From Streptomyces sp. NBC_00523 (GTDB lineage: Bacteria; Actinomycetota; Actinomycetes; Streptomycetales; Streptomycetaceae), in contig NZ_CP107836.1 of NCBI RefSeq assembly GCF_036346615.1, forward strand, positions 2,604,001 through 2,668,000: a DNA stretch of 64,000 nucleotides, written 5' to 3'. A program made the translations under genes and the position numbers. Within the stretch, counting starts at the first letter, position 1. Each line of letters opens with the position of its first letter. The notes under the pieces are model-generated. The model had not been told where the DNA came from. It saw only the letters and a list, made by a program, of their open reading frames with translations, and ran no database searches. Of the stretch, positions 16,518 to 24,889 are shown piece after piece.

Positions 16518-18290
16518 TCAGTTGCCGTCGCCCCCGGTCCGCCCGACGTAGAACGCCACCGTCAAGTCCTTGACCAGCGCCTTCCGTTCGTAGTCGTCCA
16601 GCTCCACGAGCCCTCGTTCGGTGAGCCGGCTGACGGTGTCGTCCACCGCGTCCACCACCGAAGTCAGCACGCTGTCCCGGTGCTGCGCGTCGATCGCCGC
16701 GATCCGGCGCCGCTGCATGGCCGCCGCCACCTCCGGCGCGTACTCGATCCCGGTCGGCTGGGCCGAGTACACCTCGACGCCGACCGGCTCGCAGTCCGCC
16801 TTCAGCATCCGGGTCAGCGCGTCGCCGACCGCCTCCGCGTTGCGCAGGGTGTGCGCGTCCTCGTGGAAGGCGTCGGCGGGCAGCTGGGACAGGACCCGGG
16901 CCATCGCGGCCTCGACCTGCTCGCGCAGGTACGCCTCGTGGTCCTCGATCCCGAGCGCCGCCCGCACGGTGTCCTTGACCCGCCACACGACCTGGACGAC
17001 GACCCGCAGCGCCGTGCCGTTCGCGTCCACGGCGGGCAGCGGCTCGCTGCGCCAGTGCCGCAGCCGTACGTCGATCCGGCGGCGCAGCAGCAGCGGGCTG
17101 ACCCACACCAGACCGGTGCGCCGCACGCTGCCCCGGTACTGCCCGAAGAGCGTGAGCACCCAGGCGTGCCCGACCCGTCCCCGGCCGAGGCCGCCGAGCG
17201 CGAAGAGCACCACGGCCGCCAGGAACACGAGCGCCGCCCAGGCACCGGTGGGCAGCCCTTCGTACGGGCGCGGCCCGAGCCCGACCCGGGCGAGCACCGA
17301 GGCCGGGACCACCCCGGTCCACCACAGGACGCCGCCCGCCGCCACGATCCCGCCGAAGCCGGTGAGCAGGGCGGCCCAGCCGGGCAGCGCGGGCCCGGGC
17401 CGCTCGCGCAGCCGGGGGTCGGCGTCGGGGGCGGGCCGGGTCGAAGGCCGCACCTGCGGTGTCCTCGGCACGGGCGGCCGCCGCACCCCGGCCACGGGCT
17501 CGCCCCCGCCCGGCCGCACGACGGTGGACGGCAGGGCGGCGGCACCGGCGCGCCGGTCCTCGCGGAAGAGGAGGTGCACGGGGATGGAGGCGGTGCGCTC
17601 GTTGGCGATGACCGCCTGGTGGCGGCCGCTGTCCCGGACCGGGTCGGGCCGGGGCGCGGCGTCCGGCCCGGGCACCCGGGCCCCGGTGAGCGCGAGGACG
17701 GGCTCGGGCCGGGCCGCCTCCGCGAGGGGCGCGGCGTCCTCGGGCTCGGCGTCCCTGGGCTCGGCCTCCCCGGGCACGGCGTCCTCGGGCGCCGCGTCCT
17801 TCACGGGTTCCGGCGCGGGAGCCTCCGCAGGACGCGCGTCCTCCGGCTCCTCCGCGTGAGCCTCCGCCGGAACCGACACCGAGGCCGAGGTGGCCCCGAG
17901 CGAGGCCCCGCGGTCCTCGTCCCCCGACGGAAGGTCAAGCACCAGATCAACGACGGAATCCGCGTCGGAACCGGCGTCACCACCGCCCTCCGCGACGGCC
18001 GGCTCCGTCGGCTCCACGACCTGGACCACCACCTCCTCGTCCGAGGGCACCGACACCGGGACGGGCCTGAAGAGGGGAGGTGGCTCGGGCGCGCGGGGCG
18101 CGGCCGGGGCGGCGCCCCGCACCGGCAGCCCCTCGGCGACCGGCTCGTCCGCCGCCGCCCGCGCGGCCCACGCGTCCGTGACGCTGCCCGCTCCGCCCGG
18201 GCCGACCCATTCCCGTACCGGGACCGCTCCGTACTCCGTCTCCTGGCCGTACTCCGGGTTTCCGGAGCTGTCCGACACCGTGGATCGCAT
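16518..18290 (-). CDS. SPFH/Band 7 domain membrane protein
   Basis: A 590-residue protein. Residues 1-300 are a long, acidic, Ala/Pro/Glu-rich disordered region. Two transmembrane helices follow (about 303-328 and 350-368), then an SPFH/Band-7 domain (about 375-575, 'SVRRTGLVWVSPLLLRRRIDVRLRHWRSEPLPAVDANGTALRV' region). Stomatin/flotillin-like proteins scaffold membrane microdomains. The start at 18290 was chosen for GGAGG 5-6 nt upstream; an ATG 15 bp earlier is also possible. It lies 25 bp downstream of the peptidoglycan-directed gene on the same strand, so the two probably form an operon. Confidence 0.82.
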   Translation of the reverse strand: MRSTVSDSSGNPEYGQETEYGAVPVREWVGPGGAGSVTDAWAARAAADEPVAEGLPVRGAAPAAPRAPEPPPLFRPVPVSVPSDEEVVVQVVEPTEPAVAEGGGDAGSDADSVVDLVLDLPSGDEDRGASLGATSASVSVPAEAHAEEPEDARPAEAPAPEPVKDAAPEDAVPGEAEPRDAEPEDAAPLAEAARPEPVLALTGARVPGPDAAPRPDPVRDSGRHQAVIANERTASIPVHLLFREDRRAGAAALPSTVVRPGGGEPVAGVRRPPVPRTPQVRPSTRPAPDADPRLRERPGPALPGWAALLTGFGGIVAAGGVLWWTGVVPASVLARVGLGPRPYEGLPTGAWAALVFLAAVVLFALGGLGRGRVGHAWVLTLFGQYRGSVRRTGLVWVSPLLLRRRIDVRLRHWRSEPLPAVDANGTALRVVVQVVWRVKDTVRAALGIEDHEAYLREQVEAAMARVLSQLPADAFHEDAHTLRNAEAVGDALTRMLKADCEPVGVEVYSAQPTGIEYAPEVAAAMQRRRIAAIDAQHRDSVLTSVVDAVDDTVSRLTERGLVELDDYERKALVKDLTVAFYVGRTGGDGN

Positions 18291-18315
18291 TTCCGCCTCC
18301 GTCATGTCCGTCGTG

Positions 18316-19626
18316 TCACGCGAAGAGTCGCCGCCAGGTCTCCGGGCCCGGATAGCCGTCGGCCTCCGTCCCCCGCCAGCCCTGGGCCTTCTGGAAGGTC
18401 TCGACATTGCGCCGGTCCGCCTCGGTCCACCGGGGGCTGGGGCCCAGCCGGTAGTGCGCGCCGTACCCCTTCTTCACCAACTGTTTTCCGAGCCGGTCGA
18501 CATGGCTGTTGGACTGACCCGGCCGGAAATACCCCCGTCCGGGGAAGGCCGGGGCCGCCTTCGCGCCGCCCTGCCCGCTCGCGGCGGGGATGTCGCGGCC
18601 GGTTCCGGTCACCAGCAGCTTCCAGGTGTCGGGGCCGGGGATGCCGTCGGCCTCCGCGCCCTTCCACCCCTGGGCCTGCTGGAACGCCCGGGTGGCCCGG
18701 CGGTCGGCGTCGGTCCAGACCGGGTCGGGGCCGATCTTGTAGAAGCGCTTGCCGCCCCGGGCGACGAGCATCGCGCCGAGCCGGGTCACGTACGCGTTCT
18801 TCGCGCGGGGCCCGAACTTCGCCGCGCCGGGGAACGGCTCCTTCTCCGCCTCGCTGCCGGACTTCCCCGTGCTCAGGCCCTTGTAGCGGTAGGCGACATA
18901 GCTCGCGGAGTTGGTCCAGTACGCCATGGGCGTCGTCTGCTTGCGGGTGTGCGGCTTGGTCTGCTCGTACGCCGTGTAGTGCGTGTGCGTGTAGTCGGTC
19001 CAGCCGCCGAAGATCGTGACGTGCGACCCGTTCCCGGGGTCGGCGAGGTTGTGGAAGAGCAGGATGTCGCCCGGCTGGAGGTCCGCGCGGGCGATGCGGG
19101 TGCCGTACGCGGCGAGGCTGCCGGTCCACTCGTTGCCGGGCAGGTTCCAGGCCATCGACACATAGCCGGAGCAGTCCTGCCGGTACCCGTCCGACCAGTA
19201 CTTCGACATGCTGTACGGGACCTGCGCGTCCAGCCACTTCTTCGCGCGGTTGATGATCTCGGTCCGGGTCGTCGCCCGCGGCTCGGGCGTCTTGGCCTGG
19301 GCCGCCGCAGGTCCCGGCGAACCGGCCCCGCGCAGCGGCCCCGGCAGCCCCTGGGGGCTGTCCGGCAGCGGGCCGATGCCGGTCGGCACCCCCGTGCCGG
19401 GCGCCGGGGCGGGGTCGGCGGGCGCCCCGGCGGACTCCGCGGCACCGCCGCCGAGCACCACCCCGGCGGCGGTGACCAGCACCATCGCGCGCCGCGCGCC
19501 GTGCGCGGCCGGGTGTCCCCCGTGCCGCACGGGAAGCCCCCCGGCGGCAGTCCGCCGCTGGGCGGCGCAGCCGGGACAGGGACAGTCGATGGCGGGTACG
19601 TACTCCTCGAAGGCCGGCACAGTCAT
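18316..19626 (-). CDS. NlpC/P60-like peptidoglycan amidase with two peptidoglycan-binding repeats
   Basis: A 436-residue exported or membrane-tethered protein. A short Cys-rich N-terminus (CPCPGC) precedes a hydrophobic segment near residues 48-66. The catalytic domain has DCSGY with the nucleophile Cys and a later 'GSHVTIF' with the His, as in NlpC/P60 or amidase_6-type folds. Two related C-terminal repeats of about 65 residues follow, each with 'WTxADRRxxxxFQxAQGWxGxEADGxPGPxTW', typical of peptidoglycan_binding_1-like modules. It probably trims or remodels cell-wall peptides. The ATG at 19626 has GGAGGGGA 5 nt upstream. Confidence 0.85.
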   Translation of the reverse strand: MTVPAFEEYVPAIDCPCPGCAAQRRTAAGGLPVRHGGHPAAHGARRAMVLVTAAGVVLGGGAAESAGAPADPAPAPGTGVPTGIGPLPDSPQGLPGPLRGAGSPGPAAAQAKTPEPRATTRTEIINRAKKWLDAQVPYSMSKYWSDGYRQDCSGYVSMAWNLPGNEWTGSLAAYGTRIARADLQPGDILLFHNLADPGNGSHVTIFGGWTDYTHTHYTAYEQTKPHTRKQTTPMAYWTNSASYVAYRYKGLSTGKSGSEAEKEPFPGAAKFGPRAKNAYVTRLGAMLVARGGKRFYKIGPDPVWTDADRRATRAFQQAQGWKGAEADGIPGPDTWKLLVTGTGRDIPAASGQGGAKAAPAFPGRGYFRPGQSNSHVDRLGKQLVKKGYGAHYRLGPSPRWTEADRRNVETFQKAQGWRGTEADGYPGPETWRRLFA

Positions 19627-19833
19627 GCGATTCCCCTCCGCAGTCGTCAAGTTCCTCGGGCGCATCTGCTCGGGCGTCAGCGTGGCAACGGTCGCGACCT
19701 ACGTCACGACATACCGCAGTTTGACGGATAGAAGGGAAAAAACGACCATCCGACAGGCCGGGAAGGCGAGACGCCCCTTCGGGGGTGGTCGGGAGCACTG
19801 CCGGAGATCGGGTAGAGTTTTCCAGGTCAGCAG

Positions 19834-19907
19834 GCGCCGCTAGCTCAGTTGGTTAGAGCAGCTGACTCTTAATCAGCGGGTCCGGGGTTCGAGTCCCTGG
19901 CGGCGCA
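19834..19907 (+). tRNA. tRNA-Lys (CTT), copy 3
   Basis: The third identical 74-nt copy, with anticodon CTT and no encoded CCA. The leader GGTCAGCAG matches that of copy 1 closely. TAGAGT at about 19813-19818 is a plausible -10 box. Confidence 0.98.
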
Positions 19908-19914
19908 CGCACAG

Positions 19915-19949
19915 CCAAGGCCCCCTCGCTTCGCGCGAGGGGGCCTTGG
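19915..19949 (+). terminator. Terminator after tRNA-Lys copy 3
   Basis: A 15-bp perfect stem (CCAAGGCCCCCTCGC with GCGAGGGGGCCTTGG) with a 5-nt loop, followed by a T-rich stretch. Confidence 0.9.
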
Positions 19950-20200
19950 TCGTTCTTCGATGCGCTTCCGCGTCCGCCGCATGCGTGCGGAGGGTGACCG
20001 GTTATCGACGTAACGTCAGAAAGCGGCTGGGCGGACGGGGAGCGTCCCCCTACAGTGGGGTGTGCGGCGGACCCGGACGCCACCGACCTCCCGTGTCCGC
20101 GCCGGGCCACTCCCGCGGCCCGCGCACCGCGGTCGAGGACCGGCCCGGCCGCAGCCCGGGGAACGGGCGGCGGCCGGGCCAGGTACGGCTCCTCCGGGGA

Positions 20201-20881
20201 TCAGGCCGCCTTCGCGGTGCCCTTCTCCGCCGTCAGGTAGGCCGAGACGACCACGTTCGCGGTGTACGAGTGGGACTTCTGGTCGTACGTGCCGCCGCAG
20301 GTGATCAGCCGCAGCTCCGCCCGCCCGTCCTTGCGGGGTCCGTACGCCTTCTGGGCGTCGAACCGGGCTCGGGTGAGGACCTGCACGTCATCGATGGTGA
20401 ACTCGGCGACCGTGCCGTCCGTGCGGGTGACGTCGACCTTCGCGCCGGGGCGGGCCGCGCTGAGCCCGTAGAAGACGGCGGGCTTGGTCTCGGTGTCGAC
20501 ATGGCCGACGAACAGGGCCGGCCCCTCGGCGCCGGGCCGGGTGCCGTCCCCGTACCAGCCGACCGTCTGGGGCGTGTCGAAGGACGGCGGCTCGATGGCG
20601 CCATCGGCGTCCAGGCCCCGGGAGACGACGGGGGCCTCGACGCCGATGGACGGGATCTCGACGCTCTTCGGCGCGACGCCCCCGATCGGCGCGTGCGCCG
20701 GGGGCAGTGGTACGCCGAGCGGGCGCCCGACCGCGGCGACGTCGCCGGTGGTCGGGGCCGAGCCGATGCCCGAGCCGTCCGTGATCCCGCGGCCCCAGAG
20801 CCACAGGCCCAGCAGGAGGACGGCCCAGGTCACTCCGGTGAGCAGCCTGCCGCGCCCCGCCGACCCCTCCGGTGCGGACAT
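20201..20881 (-). CDS. Class F sortase
   Basis: A 226-residue membrane-anchored cysteine transpeptidase. One N-terminal transmembrane segment (about residues 14-31) is followed by a sortase beta-barrel: 'SVEIPSIGVEAPV', the catalytic His in 'ALFVGHVDT', and the catalytic Cys in 'LITCGG'. The length and motif style fit actinobacterial class F sortases, whose natural substrates are mostly unknown. It lies 1 bp from the gene for a C-terminally membrane-anchored protein, with which it is co-transcribed and which could be a substrate, although no LPXTG motif is seen there. Confidence 0.9.
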   Translation of the reverse strand: MSAPEGSAGRGRLLTGVTWAVLLLGLWLWGRGITDGSGIGSAPTTGDVAAVGRPLGVPLPPAHAPIGGVAPKSVEIPSIGVEAPVVSRGLDADGAIEPPSFDTPQTVGWYGDGTRPGAEGPALFVGHVDTETKPAVFYGLSAARPGAKVDVTRTDGTVAEFTIDDVQVLTRARFDAQKAYGPRKDGRAELRLITCGGTYDQKSHSYTANVVVSAYLTAEKGTAKAA

Positions 20882-20882
20882 G

Positions 20883-21440
20883 TCAGTCGGCCGCCGGGCG
20901 GCGACGGCGCACGCTGCGGAAGGCGACGGCCACGGCCGCGACGGCGGCCAGCCCGAGGCCGATCACCTCGTGGGCGGTGCCGGGGCCGTCCTGCTCGGCG
21001 GTCTCGCTCGCGAGCACGGCGGTGCCGCCGCCGCCCGCGTGGACCGGGGCGATGGGCACGGGCCGCTCGCGGTGCACGACGGTGAGCGTCGCGGTCACCC
21101 GGGTGTGCTTGTCGCAGATCGCCTGGACGTCGTAGTCGCCGGGCTCGGCGTCCGCGCGGACGCGCGCCTCGGCGTAGAGCGTGCGGTCACCGCCGCCGGA
21201 CGAGAACCGCGCCTCGGAGACGAAGGCGTCGGAGTTCCCCTTGGCCTCCTTGGCCTTGCAGCCGGACAGCTCCAGCTCGACCTCGCCGCCCGGGGCGACG
21301 GACGAGGGTGAGACCGACAGGGCGGCACGGGACCGGGAGTCCTCGTGGCCGGAGCCGGATTCGGCCAGTGCCGAGGGGATCGGCACCAGAGTCGCCGCGG
21401 CCAGTGCGGCGGCACAGAACGTGAGGGGTATGGAACGCAT
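20883..21440 (-). CDS. Exported, C-terminally membrane-anchored protein
   Basis: A 185-residue protein. A signal peptide (residues 1-26, ending SALAES) is followed by an Ig-like beta domain with one pair of Cys ('LSGCKAKEAKG' and 'DVQAICDKHTR') that could form a disulfide, then a Gly-rich linker, a transmembrane helix and an Arg-rich tail. This is the layout of a cell-surface protein with its C-terminus held in the membrane. It is encoded directly before the class F sortase. The AGGAGG ribosome binding site is partly enclosed by an inverted repeat (see 21442-21466). Function unknown. Confidence 0.8.
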   Translation of the reverse strand: MRSIPLTFCAAALAAATLVPIPSALAESGSGHEDSRSRAALSVSPSSVAPGGEVELELSGCKAKEAKGNSDAFVSEARFSSGGGDRTLYAEARVRADAEPGDYDVQAICDKHTRVTATLTVVHRERPVPIAPVHAGGGGTAVLASETAEQDGPGTAHEVIGLGLAAVAAVAVAFRSVRRRRPAAD

Positions 21441-21441
21441 C

Positions 21442-21466
21442 GTGAACCTCCTGATGGAAGGTTCAC
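21442..21466 (-). promoter_or_regulatory. Inverted repeat that overlaps the ribosome binding site
   Basis: On the minus strand GTGAACCT and AGGTTCAC are perfect 8-bp inverted repeats with a 9-nt loop. The 3' arm includes the end of the AGGAGGT ribosome binding site and stops 1 nt before the ATG at 21440. If transcribed, the hairpin would limit access of ribosomes to the surface-protein/sortase operon. It could instead be a DNA operator. Confidence 0.55.
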
Positions 21467-21528
21467 GCGCGCCGGGGCTTTCCGCATCCGGAGCGCGGGG
21501 GCGCTGGGCCGGTGGAGTGGGCCCCGCT

Positions 21529-21546
21529 CCCCCGCGTCGGGGGGGG
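21529..21546 (-). terminator. Possible terminator after the HAD-IIA gene
   Basis: A short G/C-only stem (CCCCC with GGGGG, 5-nt loop, extended by further G/C) lies directly after the stop of the NagD-like gene. It has no T-run, so the call is weak. Confidence 0.35.
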
Positions 21547-21548
21547 TG

Positions 21549-22337
21549 TCAGCCCAGGTCTACGAGGTCGACCAGGTCCGCGATGGAGTCCACGACGGTG
21601 GACGGCCGGAACGGGTACTTGTCGATGTCCGCAACCGTGGTCAGCCCGGTGAGCACCAGGAAGGTCTGCATGCCCGCCTCCAGACCGGCCAGCACGTCGG
21701 TGTCCATGCGGTCGCCGATCATGGCGCTGGACTCGGAGTGCGCGCCGATCGCGTTCAGCCCGGTGCGCATCATCAGCGGGTTCGGCTTGCCCGCGAAGTA
21801 CGGGGCCTTGCCGGTCGCCTTGGTGATCAGGGCGGCGACGGAGCCGGTCGCGGGCAGCGGGCCCTCGGCGGACGGGCCGGTCTCGTCCGGGTTGGTGCAG
21901 ATGAACCGGGCCCCGGCGTTGATCAGCCGGATCGCCTTGGTGAGCGCCTCGAAGGAGTACGTACGCGTCTCGCCGAGCACCACGTAGTCCGGGTCGTGGT
22001 CGGTGAGGACGTACCCGATGTCGTGCAGCGCGGTGGTGAGCCCGGCCTCGCCGATGACGTACGCCGTGCCGCCGGGGCGCTGGTCGTCCAGGAACTGGGC
22101 GGTGGCGAGGGCGGAGGTCCAGATGTTCTCGACGGGCACGTCCAGGCCCATGCGGTTCAGCCGGGCGTGCAGGTCGCGGGCGGTGTAGATCGAGTTGTTG
22201 GTCAGGACCAGGAAGGGCAGTCCCGAGTCACGCAGCCGCTTGATGAAGGCGTCGGCGCCGGGGATCGGGGTGCCCTCGTGGATGAGGACCCCGTCCATGT
22301 CGGTCAGCCAGGACGAGATCGGCTTGCGCTCTGCCAT
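21549..22337 (-). CDS. HAD-IIA family phosphatase, NagD-like
   Basis: A 262-residue cytoplasmic phosphatase. HAD motif I is DMDGVL (residues 13-18), motif II is in 'LTNNS', the motif III Lys is in 'GKPNPLMM' and motif IV is 'MIGDRMDTDV'. The C2 cap between motifs II and III is that of the NagD/p-nitrophenylphosphatase group, which dephosphorylate small metabolites such as nucleotides or sugar phosphates. The exact substrate cannot be told. The ATG at 22337 is clear. The neighbours are surface proteins, and no operon partner is evident. Confidence 0.9.
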   Translation of the reverse strand: MAERKPISSWLTDMDGVLIHEGTPIPGADAFIKRLRDSGLPFLVLTNNSIYTARDLHARLNRMGLDVPVENIWTSALATAQFLDDQRPGGTAYVIGEAGLTTALHDIGYVLTDHDPDYVVLGETRTYSFEALTKAIRLINAGARFICTNPDETGPSAEGPLPATGSVAALITKATGKAPYFAGKPNPLMMRTGLNAIGAHSESSAMIGDRMDTDVLAGLEAGMQTFLVLTGLTTVADIDKYPFRPSTVVDSIADLVDLVDLG

Positions 22338-22459
22338 GTGGGACTCCAGTTGCCGTACGCCAGGTGCGGGGACGCCGGCGGCACCGCGTTGTGCAGCGCC
22401 GACGCCCCCGAGTTTAGGCCGACTGTTCGACGTGGAGGTACTGGCTGACCACCTGGTGA

Positions 22460-23524
22460 TCAGTGGTTCGCGCGGCGGGTGCGGCGGGCGGCGAGCACCA
22501 TCGCGCCGCCGCCGATCAGGAATCCGGAGACAGTCAGGGCGGGCAGGGGTACGGGGACGGAGATGCCGGTGGCGGCGAGCTGCGGGACACCCGCCGGGTC
22601 GGTGCCCGGGGGCACCGGGCGCCGGGTGGTGCCGGTCGTGCCGGTCGTGCCGGGGTCCGCGTACCCCTCGTCGCCCTTGCCCTTCACCGTGCCGCTCCCC
22701 TCGTCCTCGTCCTCGCCGGTGCCGCCCACGTGCTCCCGGCCCGTCCCGTCCCCGCTCTCGCGGTCGCCGTCCGTCTCACCGGTCCCGGTGGTGTCCTCGT
22801 CGGGCTCGACCACGGAGAACGGGTAGTCCTCGGACTCGCCGACCCATTCCCCGTCGCCCCCGGTGCCGCTGCCGCCGCCCCGGCGCTGGACGATCGCGGC
22901 GTTCGCGGTGACCCGACCCGGGCTCGTGTCGGAGGTGAAGGCCAGCCGGACCTGGACGGTGACGGTGCGTCCGGCGGGCACGGTGAACCCGGGGAAGGCG
23001 TCGTCGCCCTCGCCGCCGAAGACCCCGATGTGCTCGTCCCGGTCGGTCGTCTCCCAGGTCACCCGGTGCTCGACCCCGGGGTGGGCGCGCTCCGAGAACT
23101 GGAGCTGGATCTGGTCCGAGGTCAGCGCGCGGTCCTCGTCGGTGAGGACGAGCACGGGATGGATGGCGCGGCAGGACTCGGTGGTCGTGTTCGTCAGGTC
23201 CAGGAACCAGGTGCCGTAGCCGCCGCCGGAGGCGTAGGTCTCGGGCCCGCCGTGGATGCGGGTGTCGATGGGGAAACCGGCCGACGCGGGGTTGCCGCAG
23301 GCCGGCTGCTGGTCGGCGGTGGCCGAGCCGGGCGCGCCCGCCCGGATCGGCCCGCTGGCCGTTCCGGCGACCGTGCTGCGCTGCGGGGCGGCGGCCGCGG
23401 CGGCCCCGCCCAGGACCACGGGCATCACGCTCGCGGCGGCCAGCCCGAGCGCGAGGCCGTGCCGGGTACGGCCGGCGCCGGGGGGGTCGGTGGTCTCGGT
23501 GGGCTCTGCGGGTTCGGGTGGCAT
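22460..23524 (-). CDS. Cell-wall-anchored surface protein with LAXTG sorting signal
   Basis: A 354-residue exported protein. The N-terminal hydrophobic signal segment (about residues 20-42) is followed by a beta-rich domain with two cysteines, then a long Thr/Gly/Glu/Asp-rich linker. The C-terminus carries LAATG, a hydrophobic helix and an Arg-rich tail (ARRTRRANH). LAXTG is the motif cut by class E sortases of high-GC Gram-positives, so it is probably linked to peptidoglycan. The ATG at 23524 has GGAGG 10 nt upstream. The nearby sortase is class F, so the cognate class E enzyme probably lies elsewhere. Confidence 0.85.
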   Translation of the reverse strand: MPPEPAEPTETTDPPGAGRTRHGLALGLAAASVMPVVLGGAAAAAAPQRSTVAGTASGPIRAGAPGSATADQQPACGNPASAGFPIDTRIHGGPETYASGGGYGTWFLDLTNTTTESCRAIHPVLVLTDEDRALTSDQIQLQFSERAHPGVEHRVTWETTDRDEHIGVFGGEGDDAFPGFTVPAGRTVTVQVRLAFTSDTSPGRVTANAAIVQRRGGGSGTGGDGEWVGESEDYPFSVVEPDEDTTGTGETDGDRESGDGTGREHVGGTGEDEDEGSGTVKGKGDEGYADPGTTGTTGTTRRPVPPGTDPAGVPQLAATGISVPVPLPALTVSGFLIGGGAMVLAARRTRRANH

Positions 23525-23718
23525 GGCAGGGCAGCCTCCACTTCGTACGGCAAGGGCCGGTCGGGACGGGGCGCCGCGTGCGGCGCGGCTCGGGGTCCCT
23601 CGGGGTGGCCGAGGTTGCCACGCGCGCGCGAGGGTCCGCCGCAGGCGTGCCGGGGGGCCGCCCGGAGGGGGTGCGGGTGCGCCCGGACGGCGGAGGGGGC
23701 GCCGGTGCGCGCCCTGGC

Positions 23719-24834
23719 TCAGCCCGCCGCAGGCGCCCCCGCCGGGTCCACGCGGCCGAACAGCGGGCCCAGCACCAGCTGCGCCGCGCCCTCCGCGACC
23801 GGGCGGTCGCCCTCGCGGTGGGCGGTGACCGGGATCGGGGTGCCCCGCACCCCGTCGCGGCGGGAGCGTTCGTCCAGGACCGCGCGCACCCCGCGTACGT
23901 ACGTGTCCGGGTCGGCGGCGACCGTGCGGCCGCCCAGGACCACGCGGTCGATGTCGAGGAGCCCGACGAGGTTGGCGGCGCCGGTCCCGAGCACCCTGGC
24001 CGCCTCGGCCGCGTCGCCCCGGCCGACGGCGGCCAGGCACAGCGCCTCCAGGCAGCCGCGTCCGCCGCAGCCGCACCGGATCCCGTCCAGCTGCACGGTC
24101 TGGTGCCCGAACTCGCCCGCCCCGGTCCGCTCCCCCCGGTGCACCGCGCCGCCGAGGACGAGCCCGGCGCCGAGGCCGGTGCCGAGGTGGAGGTACGCGA
24201 AGTCGGCGGGGCCGTCCGCGCCGAGGGCCAGGCCGAGGGCGGCGGCGTTGGTGTCCTTGTCGAGGACCACGGGCAGCCCGGTCCGGGCGGCGAGCGCGTC
24301 GCGCAGCGGGTAGCCGTCCCACTGCGGGAACCCCGTGACGCGGTGCAGCACCCCGCCCCGGTGGTCCAGCGGTCCCGGGACGGCGACGCCCACCCCGAGC
24401 ACCGGCAGCGCCCCGTCCCCCCGTACGGCGGCGACCGCCCCTGCGGCGGCCTTCAGCACCTCGTCCGCCGGGGCCCCGAAGTCCAGCGGAGCCGTACGGC
24501 TCTCGGCGACGACGCCAGCGAGGTCCACGCGCACCACGGCCAGCCCGTCGCGGTCCAGGTGCAGCCCCACCGCGTACCCGGCCTCGGGGACCAGCCGGAG
24601 CACGGTCCGGGGCTTGCCGCCCGTGGAGGCGCGGCGGCCCGCCTCGGCGGCCAGGCCCTCGGCGCGCAGCCGGGCGGTGATCTTGCTGACGGCCTGCGGG
24701 GTGAGCCCGGTGCGCTCGGCGAGTTCGAGCCTGCTGATGCCGCGCTCGCCGGCCACCCGCAGCAGGTCGAGGACGAGGGCCGCGTTGTGGCTGCGCAGGG
24801 CGGGAAGGTTCGCGCCGGTGTTGCTCCTGTTCAC
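23719..24834 (-). CDS. ROK-family transcriptional repressor
   Basis: A 371-residue protein of the NagC/XylR type. The N-terminal winged HTH is at about residues 15-70 ('ISRLELAERTGLTPQAVSKITARL'). It is followed by a ROK sugar-kinase-like domain with the zinc motif 'CGCGGRGCLE' and 'GTGLGAGLVLGG'. Such proteins bind a sugar or sugar phosphate and leave their operator. Start: GTG at 24834, with AGGAG-like sequence overlapping the early codons and a divergent promoter just upstream; upstream in-frame codons run over the operator. It faces the dehydrogenase gene across a perfect 25-bp palindrome. Confidence 0.88.
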   Translation of the reverse strand: MNRSNTGANLPALRSHNAALVLDLLRVAGERGISRLELAERTGLTPQAVSKITARLRAEGLAAEAGRRASTGGKPRTVLRLVPEAGYAVGLHLDRDGLAVVRVDLAGVVAESRTAPLDFGAPADEVLKAAAGAVAAVRGDGALPVLGVGVAVPGPLDHRGGVLHRVTGFPQWDGYPLRDALAARTGLPVVLDKDTNAAALGLALGADGPADFAYLHLGTGLGAGLVLGGAVHRGERTGAGEFGHQTVQLDGIRCGCGGRGCLEALCLAAVGRGDAAEAARVLGTGAANLVGLLDIDRVVLGGRTVAADPDTYVRGVRAVLDERSRRDGVRGTPIPVTAHREGDRPVAEGAAQLVLGPLFGRVDPAGAPAAG

Positions 24835-24858
24835 GGAACCATTGTGGCCCGCGCTTGC

Positions 24859-24883
24859 ACTTTGGCAACAGCGTTGCCAAAGT
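24859..24883. promoter_or_regulatory. Perfect 25-bp operator palindrome of the ROK repressor
   Basis: ACTTTGGCAAC-AGC-GTTGCCAAAGT is a perfect inverted repeat with 11-bp arms. It sits between the divergent ROK and dehydrogenase genes and ends 6 bp before the ATG of the dehydrogenase. A TTGCAC at 24855-24860 and CAAAGT at 24878-24883 could be the -35 and -10 boxes, putting the operator inside the promoter of a leaderless transcript. Confidence 0.8.
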
Positions 24884-24889
24884 AGGCCC

